Source: Citrobacter amalonaticus (lineage in GTDB: Bacteria; Pseudomonadota; Gammaproteobacteria; Enterobacterales; Enterobacteriaceae). From it: a DNA stretch of 64,000 bases. The stretch covers positions 124,001-188,000 of the forward strand of contig NZ_JAGTXM010000006.1 of assembly GCF_018252635.1 (NCBI RefSeq), in the 5' to 3' direction. The number at the start of each line of letters is the position of its first letter. Position 1 is the first letter of the stretch. Both the position numbers and the translations under genes were made by a program. Of the stretch, positions 42,948 to 55,116 are shown one piece after another. The notes beneath the pieces were generated by a model that was given only the letters and a program-made list of their open reading frames with translations, was not told the origin of the DNA and did not search any database.

Positions 42948-44243
42948 TTATTGGCTCAGCGCCTGAGAAAGATGGGCGGCCAGGCGGTTGATATCATTGT
43001 CATTGAGTGTGGAAAGGGTAATACGCAGACCTTGTGCGGGCGTGTTGACACCGAAAGCGTCGCCTTCACGCACCAGCCAACCGGCTTTCGCCAGCGTGAA
43101 TGCAACGCTCTGGCTGGCTTCGGCAAGCGGTAGCCACAGGTTCAGACCATCGCCGGGGAAAACGCTGTTGATGCCTTGTGCTTGCAGCGCCTGCGTCAGT
43201 TTACGCTGCTGCTCGGCGTAAAACAGGCGGGATTCGGTGAGCGTTTGCTGCCAGGCAGGGTCTGCCAGACAGGTGTAAACCAGATCCTGCAAAATGTGGC
43301 TGACCCACTGACTGCCGGCGTTAAGACGCAGGCGTAATTTTGCCGACGTCGCGGGATCGCTGGCGACAATGGCAAGACGCAGGTCTGGCCCCAGCGTTTT
43401 CGACATTGAGCGAACAACCGACCAGTGGCGCGTTTCTGCTGCAATCACCGGATACCACGCACAGGCGGAAAGCAGGGCAAAGTGGTCATCAACAATCACC
43501 AACACCTGTGGGTAACGCGCAAGGATTGCCCGTAATGCGCCAGCGCGTGCGGCGCTTAAACTGCATCCCGTCGGGTTGTGCGCCCGGGGCGTAACGATCA
43601 CTGCCCTGGCGCCTTTACTCAGCGCCTGTTCGAGCCCCTCCGGTTGCATCCCTTCGCTATCGACGCTCACCGGGCTGGCACTGAATCCGGCATATCGCAA
43701 CATATTGATACTGCTTAAAAAGCAAGGGTCTTCAACCACCACGCTGTCGCCGGGTAGCAGATGGGCGCTTAGCAGGCGTTCAATGGCGTCAATCGCGCCG
43801 CTGGTGATATCAATTTCACCCGCTGCGGGAACGGCATCCTGCATCCACTGTGTAGCCCAGCGCTTAAGCTGCGGAGAAACGGGTGTATCGCCATACAGGC
43901 GGTGGGCATGATGACATTTTGCAAAGTAACGGCTCAGGTCGGGCAGGCGAGCCGGGTCAGGATTGCCGCTGGAGAGATCGCGAAGCGGCGTGTGTGGGTC
44001 GCCGCCTTCGTGCGCAATGGGGGACGAGGCGCTTTTAATGACGGTGCCATTGCGGCCACGGCTTTGCGCCAGTCCGGATGTCACCAGGCGTTTGTAGGCC
44101 GCTGCGACAGTATTGCGATTCACGTTGAGCTGCGCTGCAAGTTCCCGTACCGGCGGCAATGTTTCACCCGCCGGCAACACGCCGCTGGTTACGTGCTGAC
44201 GTATACTGTCAAAGATTTCACTGGCGGTTTTTCCGTCGATCAT
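42948..44243 (-). CDS. ptsJ: MocR-family regulator PtsJ
   Basis: 431 residues. A GntR-type winged helix (about 8-70: ASEIFDSIRQHV, LAAQLNVNRNTVAAAYKRLV) is fused to a fold-type I aminotransferase domain. The PLP lysine is Lys282 in VRSMSKTLGPDLR, and other motifs are VVVEDPCFLS and NPTGCS. In Salmonella, PtsJ is a pyridoxal 5'-phosphate-responsive repressor of pdxK. Here it diverges from pdxK across 82 bp, which fits the same role. It is absent at this position in E. coli K-12. Confidence 0.92.
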   Translation of the reverse strand: MIDGKTASEIFDSIRQHVTSGVLPAGETLPPVRELAAQLNVNRNTVAAAYKRLVTSGLAQSRGRNGTVIKSASSPIAHEGGDPHTPLRDLSSGNPDPARLPDLSRYFAKCHHAHRLYGDTPVSPQLKRWATQWMQDAVPAAGEIDITSGAIDAIERLLSAHLLPGDSVVVEDPCFLSSINMLRYAGFSASPVSVDSEGMQPEGLEQALSKGARAVIVTPRAHNPTGCSLSAARAGALRAILARYPQVLVIVDDHFALLSACAWYPVIAAETRHWSVVRSMSKTLGPDLRLAIVASDPATSAKLRLRLNAGSQWVSHILQDLVYTCLADPAWQQTLTESRLFYAEQQRKLTQALQAQGINSVFPGDGLNLWLPLAEASQSVAFTLAKAGWLVREGDAFGVNTPAQGLRITLSTLNDNDINRLAAHLSQALSQ

Positions 44244-44245
44244 TA

Positions 44246-44285
44246 TTGACCTATGACAAAATGAATTTTAGCATATGACGATAAT
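44246..44285. promoter_or_regulatory. Candidate PtsJ operator and pdxK promoter
   Basis: TATGAC occurs at 44252-44257 and again at 44274-44279, in direct orientation with a 22-bp period (about two helical turns), the spacing often seen for MocR-type operators. TTGACC at 44246-44251 and TAGCAT at 44269-44274, 17 bp apart, could be the pdxK -35 and -10. The repeats overlap this promoter, which would suit repression. This is my inference. Confidence 0.5.
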
Positions 44286-44325
44286 AGTGAGGCACCCGCC
44301 CGCTGTCCAGTGAGAGGAAAAGTTT

Positions 44326-45192
44326 ATGGGGAAGGAGAGTGATATTCAGTCAGTACTCTTCGACGATAAGCATCGGGCGTTGCAGACCGATATTGTCGCC
44401 GTTCAGTCACAGGTGGTGTATGGCAGCGTTGGCAACAGCATCGCTGTGCCAGCCATCAAAGCAAAGGGCTTGCGGGTGACGGCGGTGCCTACCGTCCTGT
44501 TCAGTAATACGCCGCACTATGACACGTTCTATGGTGGCGTCATTCCGGCTGACTGGTTCCGTGGTTATTTGCAGGCGTTAAGCGAGCGTGATGCGCTGCG
44601 CGAGTTAAAGGCCGTAACCACGGGTTATATGGGCAGCGCAGAGCAAATCGCTCTGCTGGCGCAATGGTTGCAAAACGTTCGTAAAACGCATCCTGATATT
44701 CCTGTTCTGGTCGATCCGGTGATTGGCGATACCGATAGCGGGATGTATGTGAAAGCCGAGATACCGGATGCCTATCGACATCACCTGTTGCCGTTGGCGC
44801 AGGGGCTGACGCCAAATGTCTTCGAACTGGAGATGCTCAGCGGTATGCCGTGTCGCACAGTCGAGGAGGCTGCCATCGCGGCGAGATCGCTGCTGAACGA
44901 CACGCTGAAGTGGGTTGTGATCACCAGTGCGCCAGGACAGGACAGTGAAACTATCAATGTGGCGGTGGTGACGGCGCAAACGCTGGATGTGATTGAGCAT
45001 TCACGGGTCGAAACCGATCTGAAAGGAACCGGCGATCTCTTCTGTGCCGAGTTGATTAGCGGCATTGTGCTGGGGAAATCGCTGACGCAGGCAACGCAAC
45101 AGGCAGCGGAACGCGTGCTGGAGGTGATGACCTGGACGCAGCAATGCGGATGTGACGAACTGATACTGCCTCCGGCAGGGGAGGCGAGATGA
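44326..45192 (+). CDS. pdxK: Pyridoxal/pyridoxine/pyridoxamine kinase PdxK
   Basis: A 288-residue ribokinase-superfamily enzyme that phosphorylates B6 vitamers in the salvage pathway. The N-terminal substrate part is [20 protein letters not shown], the magnesium/phosphate stretch [15 protein letters not shown] and the catalytic anion hole [24 protein letters not shown] precedes the ATG. The stop overlaps the next small gene as ATGA. Confidence 0.96.
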   Translation: MGKESDIQSVLFDDKHRALQTDIVAVQSQVVYGSVGNSIAVPAIKAKGLRVTAVPTVLFSNTPHYDTFYGGVIPADWFRGYLQALSERDALRELKAVTTGYMGSAEQIALLAQWLQNVRKTHPDIPVLVDPVIGDTDSGMYVKAEIPDAYRHHLLPLAQGLTPNVFELEMLSGMPCRTVEEAAIAARSLLNDTLKWVVITSAPGQDSETINVAVVTAQTLDVIEHSRVETDLKGTGDLFCAELISGIVLGKSLTQATQQAAERVLEVMTWTQQCGCDELILPPAGEAR

Positions 45193-45428
45193 AGAGCTAT
45201 CGGTTGGTGGTTCGCCAGCAGGGACGTATCGTGGGGCATTTTGAAACCAGCGGGCAGAACGCACTGGAAGATATCTGCGTGGCGCGCGCGATGTTTGGCA
45301 TCACGGGCGGCTATCAGTGTGAGTTACTGGTTTCTGATGCAGAAAAACGGATGCTGGAGAGCGGGCCGGAAGGGATGAAAATCCTGATGCGTGAAAAGTG
45401 TTATCGCCCGGTGACCTCACCATTATGA
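45189..45428 (+). CDS. Uncharacterised 79-residue protein coupled to pdxK
   Basis: The frame starts inside the pdxK stop (ATGA at 45189-45192) after GGGGAGGCGAG, so it is translationally coupled. The product is mixed alpha/beta in appearance with no signal or membrane segment: [20 protein letters not shown] opens it like a short beta-hairpin, followed by an Ala/Glu helix and [21 protein letters not shown] believe Salmonella has a similar hypothetical gene at this place. I cannot name a family. A REP pair and the crr terminator follow. Confidence 0.72.
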   Translation: MKSYRLVVRQQGRIVGHFETSGQNALEDICVARAMFGITGGYQCELLVSDAEKRMLESGPEGMKILMREKCYRPVTSPL

Positions 45429-45440
45429 CCGCATCACCGA

Positions 45441-45534
45441 TGCCGGATAGCGGCGTAAGCGCCTTATCCGGCCTATGGGCCCAACTCCCTGGTGAGATAT
45501 CACGTAGGGCTGATAAGCGCGGCGCCATCAGGCG
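45441..45534. repeat. REP pair between the pdxK unit and crr
   Basis: Inverted units at 45441-45476 (TGCCGGATAGCGGCG to CTTATCCGGCCTAT) and 45503-45534 (CGTAGGGCTGATAAGCG to CCATCAGGC) occupy the convergent gap. The second one deviates at one position from the usual GTAGGCCTGATAAG. Confidence 0.85.
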
Positions 45535-45554
45535 GGTTTTGCCATCCGGGAGAT

Positions 45555-45587
45555 AAAAAAATGGCGCCAGGAGGCGCCATTTTTTCC
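45555..45587. terminator. Bidirectional terminator between the pdxK unit and crr
   Basis: An 8-bp GC-rich stem ATGGCGCC/GGCGCCAT (45561-45568 with 45573-45580) with loop AGGA is flanked by six A before and five T after. It can therefore act on both strands, ending crr on the minus strand 12 bases past its stop. Confidence 0.93.
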
Positions 45588-45598
45588 TGCGGCAAGAA

Positions 45599-46108
45599 TT
45601 ATTTCTTGATGCGGATAACCGGGGTTTCACCTACAGTCACGCTACCGGACAGTTTGATCAGTTCTTTGATTTCGTCCATGTTGGAGATAACAACCGGAGT
45701 CAGAGTCGACTTGGCTTTTTCTTCCAGCAGCGGCAGATCGAATTCAATTACCGGGTCACCCACTTTCACACGCTGGCCTTCTTCAGCGATACGCTTGAAG
45801 CCTTCGCCTTTCAGCTCAACGGTGTCGATACCGAAGTGAACAAACAGTTCGATACCGCTATCGGATTCGATAGAGAACGCATGGTTGGTCTCAAAGATTT
45901 TGCCGATGGTACCGTCAACCGGTGCAACCATCTTGTTACCGGTTGGTTTGATAGCAATGCCATCACCCACGATTTTTTCAGCAAAAACGACATCCGGTAC
46001 GTCTTCGATGTTGACGATCTCGCCAGAGAGCGGTGCAACAATCTCAATAGTTCCGGTGTCTTTCTTATCATCAGAAACCAGAGACTTCAGTTTATCGAAC
46101 AAACCCAT
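45599..46108 (-). CDS. crr: Glucose-specific PTS enzyme IIA
   Basis: 169 residues. EIIA-Glc carries phosphate from HPr to glucose permease, inhibits non-PTS permeases and stimulates adenylate cyclase. The phosphorylated His91 is in [14 protein letters not shown], and His76 in ETNHAFSI is its active-site partner. The amphipathic N-terminus [16 protein letters not shown] matches the membrane-binding tail. It is 40 bp downstream of ptsI. Confidence 0.97.
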   Translation of the reverse strand: MGLFDKLKSLVSDDKKDTGTIEIVAPLSGEIVNIEDVPDVVFAEKIVGDGIAIKPTGNKMVAPVDGTIGKIFETNHAFSIESDSGIELFVHFGIDTVELKGEGFKRIAEEGQRVKVGDPVIEFDLPLLEEKAKSTLTPVVISNMDEIKELIKLSGSVTVGETPVIRIKK

Positions 46109-46148
46109 GATCTTCTCCTAAGCAGTAAATTGGGCCGCATCTCGTGGA

Positions 46149-47876
46149 TTAGCAGATTGTTTTTTCTTCAATGAACTTGTTAACCAGCGTCATTAACTCG
46201 TCCGTTGTCGGTTGAGCAAGAGCCTGCTCTGCTAACACCTTCGCATCTTCGAAGTTCGTGTTACGGATAATCTTCTTAATGCGCGGGATAGAAATGGCGC
46301 TCATAGAGAATTCGTCCAGACCCATCCCCAGCAACAGAAGTGTAGCACGTTCGTCGCCTGCAAGCTCACCACACATGCCAGTCCATTTACCTTCAGCATG
46401 AGAAGCATCAATAACTTGCTTGATCAAGTTCAGCACGGACGGTGACATTGGCTGGTAGAGATGTGAAATCATATCATTACCACGGTCAACTGCCAGAGTG
46501 TACTGCGTTAAATCATTGGTACCAATACTAAAGAAATCAACTTCTTTGGCTAAATGACGAGCAATCGTTGCCGCAGCCGGTGTTTCCACCATCACGCCAA
46601 TCTCAATGGCTTCGTCAAATGCTTTACCTTCGTCACGCAGTTCCTGTTTGTAGATTTCGATCTCTTTGCGCAGTGCGCGGACTTCTTCAACAGAGATGAT
46701 CATCGGGAACATAATGCGCAGTTTACCGAAAGCAGACGCGCGCAGGATGGCTCGAACCTGATCGCGCAGGATCTCTTTACGATCCATCGCGATACGCACG
46801 GCACGCCAGCCCAGGAACGGGTTTTCTTCTTTCGGGAAATTCATGTACGGCAGTTCTTTGTCGCCACCGATGTCCATGGTACGCACAATCACCGCCTGAG
46901 AGCCACAGGCTTCAGCTACGGCTTTGTACGCGGCAAACTGTTCTTCTTCTGTCGGCAGCGCGTCACGGTCCATAAACAGGAATTCAGTACGGTACAGACC
47001 AACGCCTTCCGCACCGTTGCGCTCTGCACCTTCGACGTCACGCACGGTACCGATGTTGGCGCACACTTCAACCTGATGGCCATCCAGCGTGATGGCCGGC
47101 AGGTCTTTCAGTTTAGCCAGTTCCGCTTTTTCAGTGGCAACTTGCTCCTGAACGGCGCGCAGTTTTTCAATTTCTTCGTTGGTTGGGTTGACGTAAACCT
47201 GGTTGTTTACGGCATCCAGAATCAGATAGTCGTCGTTTTTCACCTGAGAGGTGACGCTACCGGTACCCACGATGGCTGGCAGTTCCAGAGAACGCGCCAT
47301 GATAGAGGTGTGGGAGGTGCGGCCGCCCGCGTCAGTAATGAAACCCAGCACCTTTTGCAGGTTCAGCTGTGCGGTTTCAGACGGGGTCAGGTCAGCGGCA
47401 ACCAGGATCACTTCGTCCTGAATAGCGCTCAGGTCGATAATTGCCAGCCCGAGGATGTTGCGCAGCAGGCGCTTACCGATGTCACGTACGTCAGCCGCAC
47501 GTTCTTTCAGGTATTCATCATCCAGTTCTTCCAGGGCAGTGGCCTGACCTTCAATAATCTCATGCGCGGCTGCGTCAGCCGTCATGTGTTTATCTTTAAT
47601 CAGGGCTATGATTTCCTGCTCCAGCTCCTCATCTTCGAGTAGCATGATATGCCCTTCGAAAATGGCTTCTTTTTCTTCACCGAACGTTTCACCAGCTTTC
47701 GTTTTGATCGCTTCTAACTGTGCAGATGCCTTGGCACGACCGCTCAGAAAACGTTCAACTTCCTGATCAACCTTGTCGGCAGAAATTTTTTTCCGGTCAA
47801 TGACGATTTCGTCTTCTTTCAGCAATAGTGCTTTGCCGAAAGCGATACCCGGGGATGCTAAAATGCCTGAAATCAT
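46149..47876 (-). CDS. ptsI: PTS enzyme I
   Basis: A 575-residue phosphotransferase that starts the sugar PTS chain from phosphoenolpyruvate. The phospho-His is in [18 protein letters not shown] near residue 189. PEP-binding motifs are [18 protein letters not shown] and [10 protein letters not shown] in the C-terminal TIM barrel. It lies 46 bp after ptsH. Confidence 0.97.
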   Translation of the reverse strand: MISGILASPGIAFGKALLLKEDEIVIDRKKISADKVDQEVERFLSGRAKASAQLEAIKTKAGETFGEEKEAIFEGHIMLLEDEELEQEIIALIKDKHMTADAAAHEIIEGQATALEELDDEYLKERAADVRDIGKRLLRNILGLAIIDLSAIQDEVILVAADLTPSETAQLNLQKVLGFITDAGGRTSHTSIMARSLELPAIVGTGSVTSQVKNDDYLILDAVNNQVYVNPTNEEIEKLRAVQEQVATEKAELAKLKDLPAITLDGHQVEVCANIGTVRDVEGAERNGAEGVGLYRTEFLFMDRDALPTEEEQFAAYKAVAEACGSQAVIVRTMDIGGDKELPYMNFPKEENPFLGWRAVRIAMDRKEILRDQVRAILRASAFGKLRIMFPMIISVEEVRALRKEIEIYKQELRDEGKAFDEAIEIGVMVETPAAATIARHLAKEVDFFSIGTNDLTQYTLAVDRGNDMISHLYQPMSPSVLNLIKQVIDASHAEGKWTGMCGELAGDERATLLLLGMGLDEFSMSAISIPRIKKIIRNTNFEDAKVLAEQALAQPTTDELMTLVNKFIEEKTIC

Positions 47877-47922
47877 AACCCTACCTTACTTGTGACTGAT
47901 TTTTAAAAGAACCCGGAAAAAC

Positions 47923-48180
47923 TTATTCCAGTTCCGCCATCAGCTTGACCAGATGTTCTACGGCTTTCTGCTCGTCTTCACCTTCTGCGGAGATGGTAAC
48001 GACAGTACCCTGAGTCAGACCCAGAGTTTGCAGTTTAAACAGGCTTTTCGCGCTGGCGCTTTTGCCGTTGGAAGTCACAGTAATCTCAGAAGTGAAGCCT
48101 TTCGCTTCTTTAACAAACTGAGCAGCAGGGCGGGTGTGCAGACCGTTCGGAGCGGTAATGGTAACTTCTTGCTGGAACAT
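47923..48180 (-). CDS. ptsH: PTS phosphocarrier HPr
   Basis: 85 residues. The phosphorylated His15 lies in [12 protein letters not shown], and Ser46 is in the KSASAKSLF region. It passes phosphate from enzyme I to the sugar-specific IIA proteins. It is first in the ptsH-ptsI-crr operon, with a long regulatory region upstream. Confidence 0.97.
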
Positions 48181-48512
48181 TGTATTTCCCCAACTTATAG
48201 GTTTAGTGTTGTGGAACTAAAGTCTAGCCTGGCGGTTTGACTTTAGCCTGTATTGTTAGCGCCGGCGTAAACGGGCGCGACATACCAGGTGTTTTACGCC
48301 ATCCGTTGCTGTCAACCTCTGGCCGCTGACGTTTCGCTCGTCATTAAACATTATGCCGCTAAATCAATACTTGAACCAAATCATAAAATCGATTCAGCCA
48401 GCAGTTTTCCTGTAATGATTAATTTCGCGCTTCAAAATAATTAATCAGGTTAAATACCAGACCTGGCGGGGTGAAGCAATGGCAGGTGGGGTGAAAATTT
48501 GAAGCAGGCCAC
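48181..48512 (-). promoter_or_regulatory. ptsH leader and promoter region
   Basis: This gap between ptsH and the cysK terminator is long and strongly reminiscent of the E. coli pts promoter region, which has CRP- and Mlc-controlled P0 and P1. On the minus strand a CATAAT (48350-48355) could be the -10 of P1, with TGGTTC (48373-48378) 17 bp away as a poor -35. The transcript leader ends AACCTATAAGTTGGGGAAAT before the ATG. No other gene is seen. Confidence 0.6.
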
Positions 48513-48540
48513 AAAAAAGCACCTGAAAAGGTGCTTTTTT
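48513..48540. terminator. Terminator of cysK
   Basis: AAAAAAGCACCT pairs with AGGTGCTTTTTT (48513-48524 with 48529-48540) around the loop GAAA. On the minus strand this gives a stem and a T-run 22 bases past the cysK stop. It is symmetric and probably bidirectional. Confidence 0.93.
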
Positions 48541-48562
48541 ACGCGTTTTTAACATGCTGGCA

Positions 48563-49534
48563 TTACTGTTGCAGTTCTTTCTCTGTGAAGAGATCGGCAA
48601 ACAGTGCAGTGCTCAGATAACGCTCACCCGATGACGGTAGGATAACCACAATATTCTTGTTGGTAAAGGTTTCATCTTCCTGAAGCTTAAGGGCAGCAGC
48701 CACTGCGGCTCCGGAGGAGATACCGGCAAGGATGCCTTCCTCTTCCATCAGTCGGCGGGCGGTGGAGATCGCCTCTTCGTTGGTGATGGCGACCACTTTG
48801 TCGATCAGTTTCAGATCCAGGTTACCCGGAATGAAACCGGCGCCGATACCCTGAATCTTGTGCGGGCCTGGCTTCAGCTCTTCGCCTGCCAGCGCCTGCG
48901 CGATAACCGGGGAATCCGTTGGCTCAACGGCAACGGTAATCAGGTCGCTTTTGCCTTTGGTACCTTTAATGTAGCGGGTGACGCCGGTCAGCGTACCGCC
49001 AGTCCCTACGCCGGAGATGAAAACATCAACCTGGCCGTCGGTATCTTCCCAGATTTCCGGACCCGTGGTTTTCTCGTGAATTTCCGGGTTCGCCGGGTTG
49101 CTGAACTGCTGAAGCAGCAGATATTTCTCCGGATCGCTGGCAACAATCTCTTCGGCTTTCTGAATCGCCCCTTTCATGCCTTTTGCACCTTCGGTCAGCA
49201 CCAGATTGGCGCCCAGCGCTTTCAGCAGTTTGCGACGTTCGATACTCATGGTTTCCGGCATGGTCAGTGTCAGCTTGTAACCACGTGCTGCAGCGACATA
49301 GGCCAGCGCGATGCCTGTGTTGCCGCTGGTGGGCTCAACCAGCTCGACGCCTGGTTTCAGCACGCCGCGTTTTTCAGCATCCCAAATCATATTGGCACCG
49401 ATACGGCATTTCACGCTAAAGCTCGGGTTACGTGATTCCACCTTCGCCAGAATGCGTCCGTTACCGATACGGTTCAGTCGAACCAGCGGCGTATGACCGA
49501 TAGTCAGCGAGTTGTCTTCAAAAATCTTACTCAT
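48563..49534 (-). CDS. cysK: O-acetylserine sulfhydrylase A (cysteine synthase)
   Basis: A 323-residue PLP enzyme, the main cysteine synthase, which also binds serine acetyltransferase. The PLP lysine is Lys42 in [28 protein letters not shown] and [13 protein letters not shown] are the substrate and phosphate loops. It is paralogous to CysM at 41273. In E. coli it is CysB-activated. Confidence 0.97.
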   Translation of the reverse strand: MSKIFEDNSLTIGHTPLVRLNRIGNGRILAKVESRNPSFSVKCRIGANMIWDAEKRGVLKPGVELVEPTSGNTGIALAYVAAARGYKLTLTMPETMSIERRKLLKALGANLVLTEGAKGMKGAIQKAEEIVASDPEKYLLLQQFSNPANPEIHEKTTGPEIWEDTDGQVDVFISGVGTGGTLTGVTRYIKGTKGKSDLITVAVEPTDSPVIAQALAGEELKPGPHKIQGIGAGFIPGNLDLKLIDKVVAITNEEAISTARRLMEEEGILAGISSGAAVAAALKLQEDETFTNKNIVVILPSSGERYLSTALFADLFTEKELQQ

Positions 49535-49697
49535 GGCCTGTCCTTAACTGTATGAAATTGGGATACCTTCCCAGCATACCCTTCAGGGGGAGATGGGGAA
49601 GTAAAGATTTCGCATATCTATATGCTATGGAGAAATAATGGGGATCAGTATGGAATAAGAGGTGGCATAAGCAACCTCTCGTTTACACATTTTTGCA

Positions 49698-50459
49698 TTA
49701 CTTCCATAACGCGTGCTTAGCACGATAGCAATCGACCCACATCGCCGTGGCGCCACAGACTGCCACCGGCATGATGAAGAGATTGAGTACCGGAATCAGC
49801 GTAAACAGGCTGGTGAGCGCACCAAACTGCATATTGATGATCTTGCGGCTGCGTAGGGCGGTGCGCATTTCTTTAAACGGCACTTTATGGTTGTCAAAAG
49901 GGTAATCGCAATACTGAATAGCCAGCATCCAGGCGCTGAACAGGAACCACAGCACGGGGGCGACGGTTTGCCCGATGCCGGGAATAAAGTAAAGGATCAG
50001 CAGCACGATGGCGCGTGGCAAATACCAGGCCAGCTTTTGCCATTCGCGTTTCATAATGCGCGGCACATCTTTCATGATCCCCAGAACGCCTGTATCCGGT
50101 GGTGTGGCGCCCGTCAGACGCGCTTCCAGTTGTTCTGCCAGCAATCCATTAAACGGCGCGGCGATCCAGTTGGCGAGCGTTGAGAAAAAGTAGCCGAATA
50201 CCAGCAGTACAGAGAGGACGGCGACAGGCCATAGCAGATAGCTCAGCCATTGCAGCCAGTCCGGGACGTGACTCATGAGTGACGGGATCCAGACATCCAA
50301 CTGTGTGAACAGCCACCAGAACGCACTGCCCATTAGCAGAATGTTAACCAGTAGCGGTAAAATGACATAGCGACGGATCCCCGGTTGCGAAACCAGTTTC
50401 CACCCCTGAGCAAAGTAGTAAACACCGCTGCGTGGTGCAGTGACAGATGATGACACCAT
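49698..50459 (-). CDS. cysZ: Sulfate transporter CysZ
   Basis: A 253-residue inner-membrane protein with hydrophobic segments at about 30-50, 70-95, 145-170 and 210-235. It provides high-affinity, pH-dependent sulfate entry in E. coli. The motif [22 protein letters not shown] is typical. It lies upstream of cysK on the same strand and diverges from zipA. Confidence 0.95.
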   Translation of the reverse strand: MVSSSVTAPRSGVYYFAQGWKLVSQPGIRRYVILPLLVNILLMGSAFWWLFTQLDVWIPSLMSHVPDWLQWLSYLLWPVAVLSVLLVFGYFFSTLANWIAAPFNGLLAEQLEARLTGATPPDTGVLGIMKDVPRIMKREWQKLAWYLPRAIVLLILYFIPGIGQTVAPVLWFLFSAWMLAIQYCDYPFDNHKVPFKEMRTALRSRKIINMQFGALTSLFTLIPVLNLFIMPVAVCGATAMWVDCYRAKHALWK

Positions 50460-50689
50460 AGTCAGGACATGCTCCTTTTCGTATAAGTCCTAAGCGAACA
50501 CGGGTATCTTACCGGGTTATCGCACACAGAACAGTTCGGAAATGTTCGAAAAAACAGCAAAAAGCACGATTTCGTTCATCTTTATGCTGTGAAAGCTAAG
50601 AGTACACTTGCACTTGACGTAATCGGCAAATACTCTTAGTGAGTAAATGTTTGCCGTGGTGGCAAGGTGTTAGAACAACAGAGAATATA

Positions 50690-51727
50690 ATGATGCAGGA
50701 TTTGCGTCTGATATTAATCATTGTTGGCGCGATCGCCATAATCGCTTTACTGGTACATGGTTTCTGGACCAGCCGTAAAGAACGATCTTCTATGTTCCGC
50801 GATCGTCCACTAAAACGCATGAAATCAAAACGCGACGACGACTCGTATGACGATGATGTTGAAGCAGACGAAGGCGTTGGTGAAGTTCGTGTTCACCGTG
50901 TGAATCATGCCCCTGGCAACCCGCAGGAGCATGAAGCTCCTCGCCAGTCGCCGCAACACCAGTACCAGCCGCCTTATGCGTCGGCACAGCCGCGTCAGCC
51001 GGTTCAGCCATCGCCTGAAGCGCCGGTACAGCCGCAGCATGCCCAGCGTCCGCCGCAGCAACCGGTCCAGCAGCCACAGCCTGCACCGCAGCAATCCGCT
51101 CAGCCGCAGCCGGTGCACCAGCCTGCGCCGCAACAACCTGTGCATCAGCCGCAGCCGGTTCAACAACAACCCGTTGCGCCGCAGGTTCAGCCCGTTCAGC
51201 CGACTGTACCGCAACCGTCGCAACAGGCTTTCCAGCCCGCAGAACCCGTGGTCGAGCCGCAGCCTGAGCCCGTCGTTGAAGAAGCGCCAGCTCCGGAAAA
51301 ACCGCAGCGTAAAGAAGCGGTAATCATCATGAACGTCGCCGCCCATCATGGCAGCGAACTTAACGGTGAAGTGCTGCTCAACAGCATTCAGCAGGCCGGA
51401 TTCAAATTTGGTGACATGAATATTTTCCATCGCCATTTGAGCCCGGATGGCAGCGGCCCGGCGTTATTCAGCCTGGCGAATATGGTTAACCCGGGTACGT
51501 TTGATCCAGAAATGGTCGACTTCACCACGCCGGGCGTGACCATCTTTATGCAGGTGCCGTCTTACGGCGATGAACTGCAAAACTTTAAACTGATGCTGCA
51601 ATCCGCACAGCACATTGCCGATGAAGTCGGTGGCGTAGTGCTCGACGATCAGCGTCGGATGATGACGCCACAAAAATTGCGCGAGTATCAGGACCGAATC
51701 CGCGAAGTGAAAGACGCGAACGCCTGA
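50690..51727 (+). CDS. zipA: Cell division protein ZipA
   Basis: 345 residues. An N-terminal membrane anchor (about 6-25, [21 protein letters not shown]) is followed by a charged region (about 27-85) and a Pro/Gln-rich flexible linker (about 90-215). The C-terminal FtsZ-binding domain (about 220-345) runs from [19 protein letters not shown] to REVKDANA. It anchors FtsZ to the inner membrane at the septum. The protein is about 17 residues longer than E. coli ZipA (328), all in the linker. The start could be either of two adjacent ATGs. An earlier in-frame start at 50639 was rejected. Confidence 0.95.
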   Translation: MMQDLRLILIIVGAIAIIALLVHGFWTSRKERSSMFRDRPLKRMKSKRDDDSYDDDVEADEGVGEVRVHRVNHAPGNPQEHEAPRQSPQHQYQPPYASAQPRQPVQPSPEAPVQPQHAQRPPQQPVQQPQPAPQQSAQPQPVHQPAPQQPVHQPQPVQQQPVAPQVQPVQPTVPQPSQQAFQPAEPVVEPQPEPVVEEAPAPEKPQRKEAVIIMNVAAHHGSELNGEVLLNSIQQAGFKFGDMNIFHRHLSPDGSGPALFSLANMVNPGTFDPEMVDFTTPGVTIFMQVPSYGDELQNFKLMLQSAQHIADEVGGVVLDDQRRMMTPQKLREYQDRIREVKDANA

Positions 51728-51757
51728 TAAACTCAAGGCACGACAACTTCCTTTCTG

Positions 51758-51782
51758 AACCCCCGCCTGTCGGGGGTTTTTT
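51758..51782 (+). terminator. Terminator of zipA
   Basis: An 8-bp stem AACCCCCG/CGGGGGTT (51758-51765 with 51771-51778) with loop CCTGT is followed by a T-run. It lies just before ligA. Confidence 0.92.
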
Positions 51783-51790
51783 ATCATTGA

Positions 51791-53815
<2,025 letters not shown>

Positions 53816-53816
53816 G

Positions 53817-54035
53817 ATGGAGAAAGAGCAGCTCGTTGAGATTGCCAACACGGTGATGCCGTTTGGTAAATACAAAGGGCGTCGGCTGATCGATGTACCG
53901 GAAGAGTATCTGTTGTGGTTTGCCCGTAAGGATGAGTTCCCGGCGGGCAAACTGGGCGAGCTGATGCAAATTACGCTGTTGATCAAAACCGAAGGGCTGA
54001 GCCAATTGGTTCAGCCCCTGAAACGTCCGCTTTAA
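53817..54035 (+). CDS. ypeB: Conserved DUF3820 protein YpeB
   Basis: 72 residues. It starts one base after the ligA stop at MEKEQLVEIANTVMPFGKYK and has the DUF3820 core GKYKGRRLIDVPEEYLLWF. That core resembles the small helical module found beside some exonuclease domains. No function is known to me. The ATG at 53817 was chosen over one inside ligA. Its end overlaps the convergent yfeH by four bases. Confidence 0.92.
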   Translation: MEKEQLVEIANTVMPFGKYKGRRLIDVPEEYLLWFARKDEFPAGKLGELMQITLLIKTEGLSQLVQPLKRPL

Positions 54036-55030
54036 GCTTTTGCGGCGCGGCTGTCCTGCTGCGCCTGTAATTGTTCAGTCTGGCGCTTGTAGCGACGCGC
54101 CAGTACCGCGCAGACCATCAACTGGATCTGGTGGAAAATCATCAGCGGCAACACCATCATCCCAATGACGGACGTTGGAAAGAGGATATTGGCCATTGGT
54201 ACGCCGTTCGCCAGACTCTTTTTCGACCCGCAGAAGACAATCGTGATTTCGTCGGCCTTGTTGAAGCCGCATTTGCGCGCAACAAAGATGTTTACGGCAA
54301 TCACGATGGCGAGCAGCACAATGCTGACCACGACGATAAACAGCAGAGAACCCCAGCCCACTTTGTGCCAGATCCCGTTAACCACGGCTTCACTGAAGGC
54401 CGAATAGACCACCAGCAGAATTGACGTCTGATCCGTCTTCGCAATCCATTTTTTATTTCGCGCAACCCATTTGCCGATCCACGGACGGGAAAGGTGCCCC
54501 AGCACAAACGGCAACAGCAGTTGCAGCATGATTTTTCCAACCTGTTCCAGACTGCCTTCTGCGCCGTGAATGTTCATCACCACACCGACCAGCAGTGGCG
54601 AGAGGAAAATCCCCAGCAGGCTGGAGGCCGACGCCGAGCAGACGGCTGCCGCAACGTTCCCTCCCGCCAGCGACGTAAAGGCAATCGCCGACTGCACGGT
54701 GGCGGGCAAGATGCAAAGATACAGGAAGCCGGTGTACAGCATCGGATCAACGTTGACAGGCGCCCACCAGGCAAACAGCACACCAAGCACCGGGAACAGA
54801 ATAAAGGTGCTGCACATCACCCACAGGTGCAAACGCCAGTGGCTGCCGCCAGCGATAATGGCTTCGCGCGAGAGCTTTGCCCCGTGCATAAAGAACAAGA
54901 GCGCAATGGCGGCGGTGGTAATACCTTCAACAACAGGAACAAAATTTCCCTCAGCGGGGAAAAATGAGGCCAGCAGAACGACCGTAACCAGGGTCAGGGT
55001 AAACGGATCAAGGATACGAAAAATATTCAT
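54032..55030 (-). CDS. yfeH: Putative bile acid:sodium symporter-family transporter YfeH
   Basis: 332 residues with about ten membrane segments of the BASS/SBF-like family (for example TAAIALLFFMHGAKLSREAI and FCGSKKSLANGVPMANILFP). The substrate of YfeH is not known to me. It diverges from yfeR across 86 bp, an arrangement that suggests control by that LysR regulator. Confidence 0.92.
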   Translation of the reverse strand: MNIFRILDPFTLTLVTVVLLASFFPAEGNFVPVVEGITTAAIALLFFMHGAKLSREAIIAGGSHWRLHLWVMCSTFILFPVLGVLFAWWAPVNVDPMLYTGFLYLCILPATVQSAIAFTSLAGGNVAAAVCSASASSLLGIFLSPLLVGVVMNIHGAEGSLEQVGKIMLQLLLPFVLGHLSRPWIGKWVARNKKWIAKTDQTSILLVVYSAFSEAVVNGIWHKVGWGSLLFIVVVSIVLLAIVIAVNIFVARKCGFNKADEITIVFCGSKKSLANGVPMANILFPTSVIGMMVLPLMIFHQIQLMVCAVLARRYKRQTEQLQAQQDSRAAKA

Positions 55031-55116
55031 AAATACTCCAGGAATTCGGTGTCCTCATTTTGCGTTTTTCATTTTGAGAAATAAAATTGATTTATTGCAT
55101 CTATATATGAATTGAG

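Noticed and set aside
42218-45428. ptsJ-yfeJ-pdxK region as a horizontally acquired island
   Set aside because: Base composition and codon use resemble the neighbours, there are no mobile genes or tRNA borders, and the same arrangement is known in Salmonella. Loss in E. coli K-12 is as likely as gain here.
46554-47642. 362-codon open frame on the plus strand
   Set aside because: It is antisense to ptsI. Its sequence is rich in Phe, His, Gln and Val, as expected of an antisense shadow, and there is no ribosome binding site or motif.
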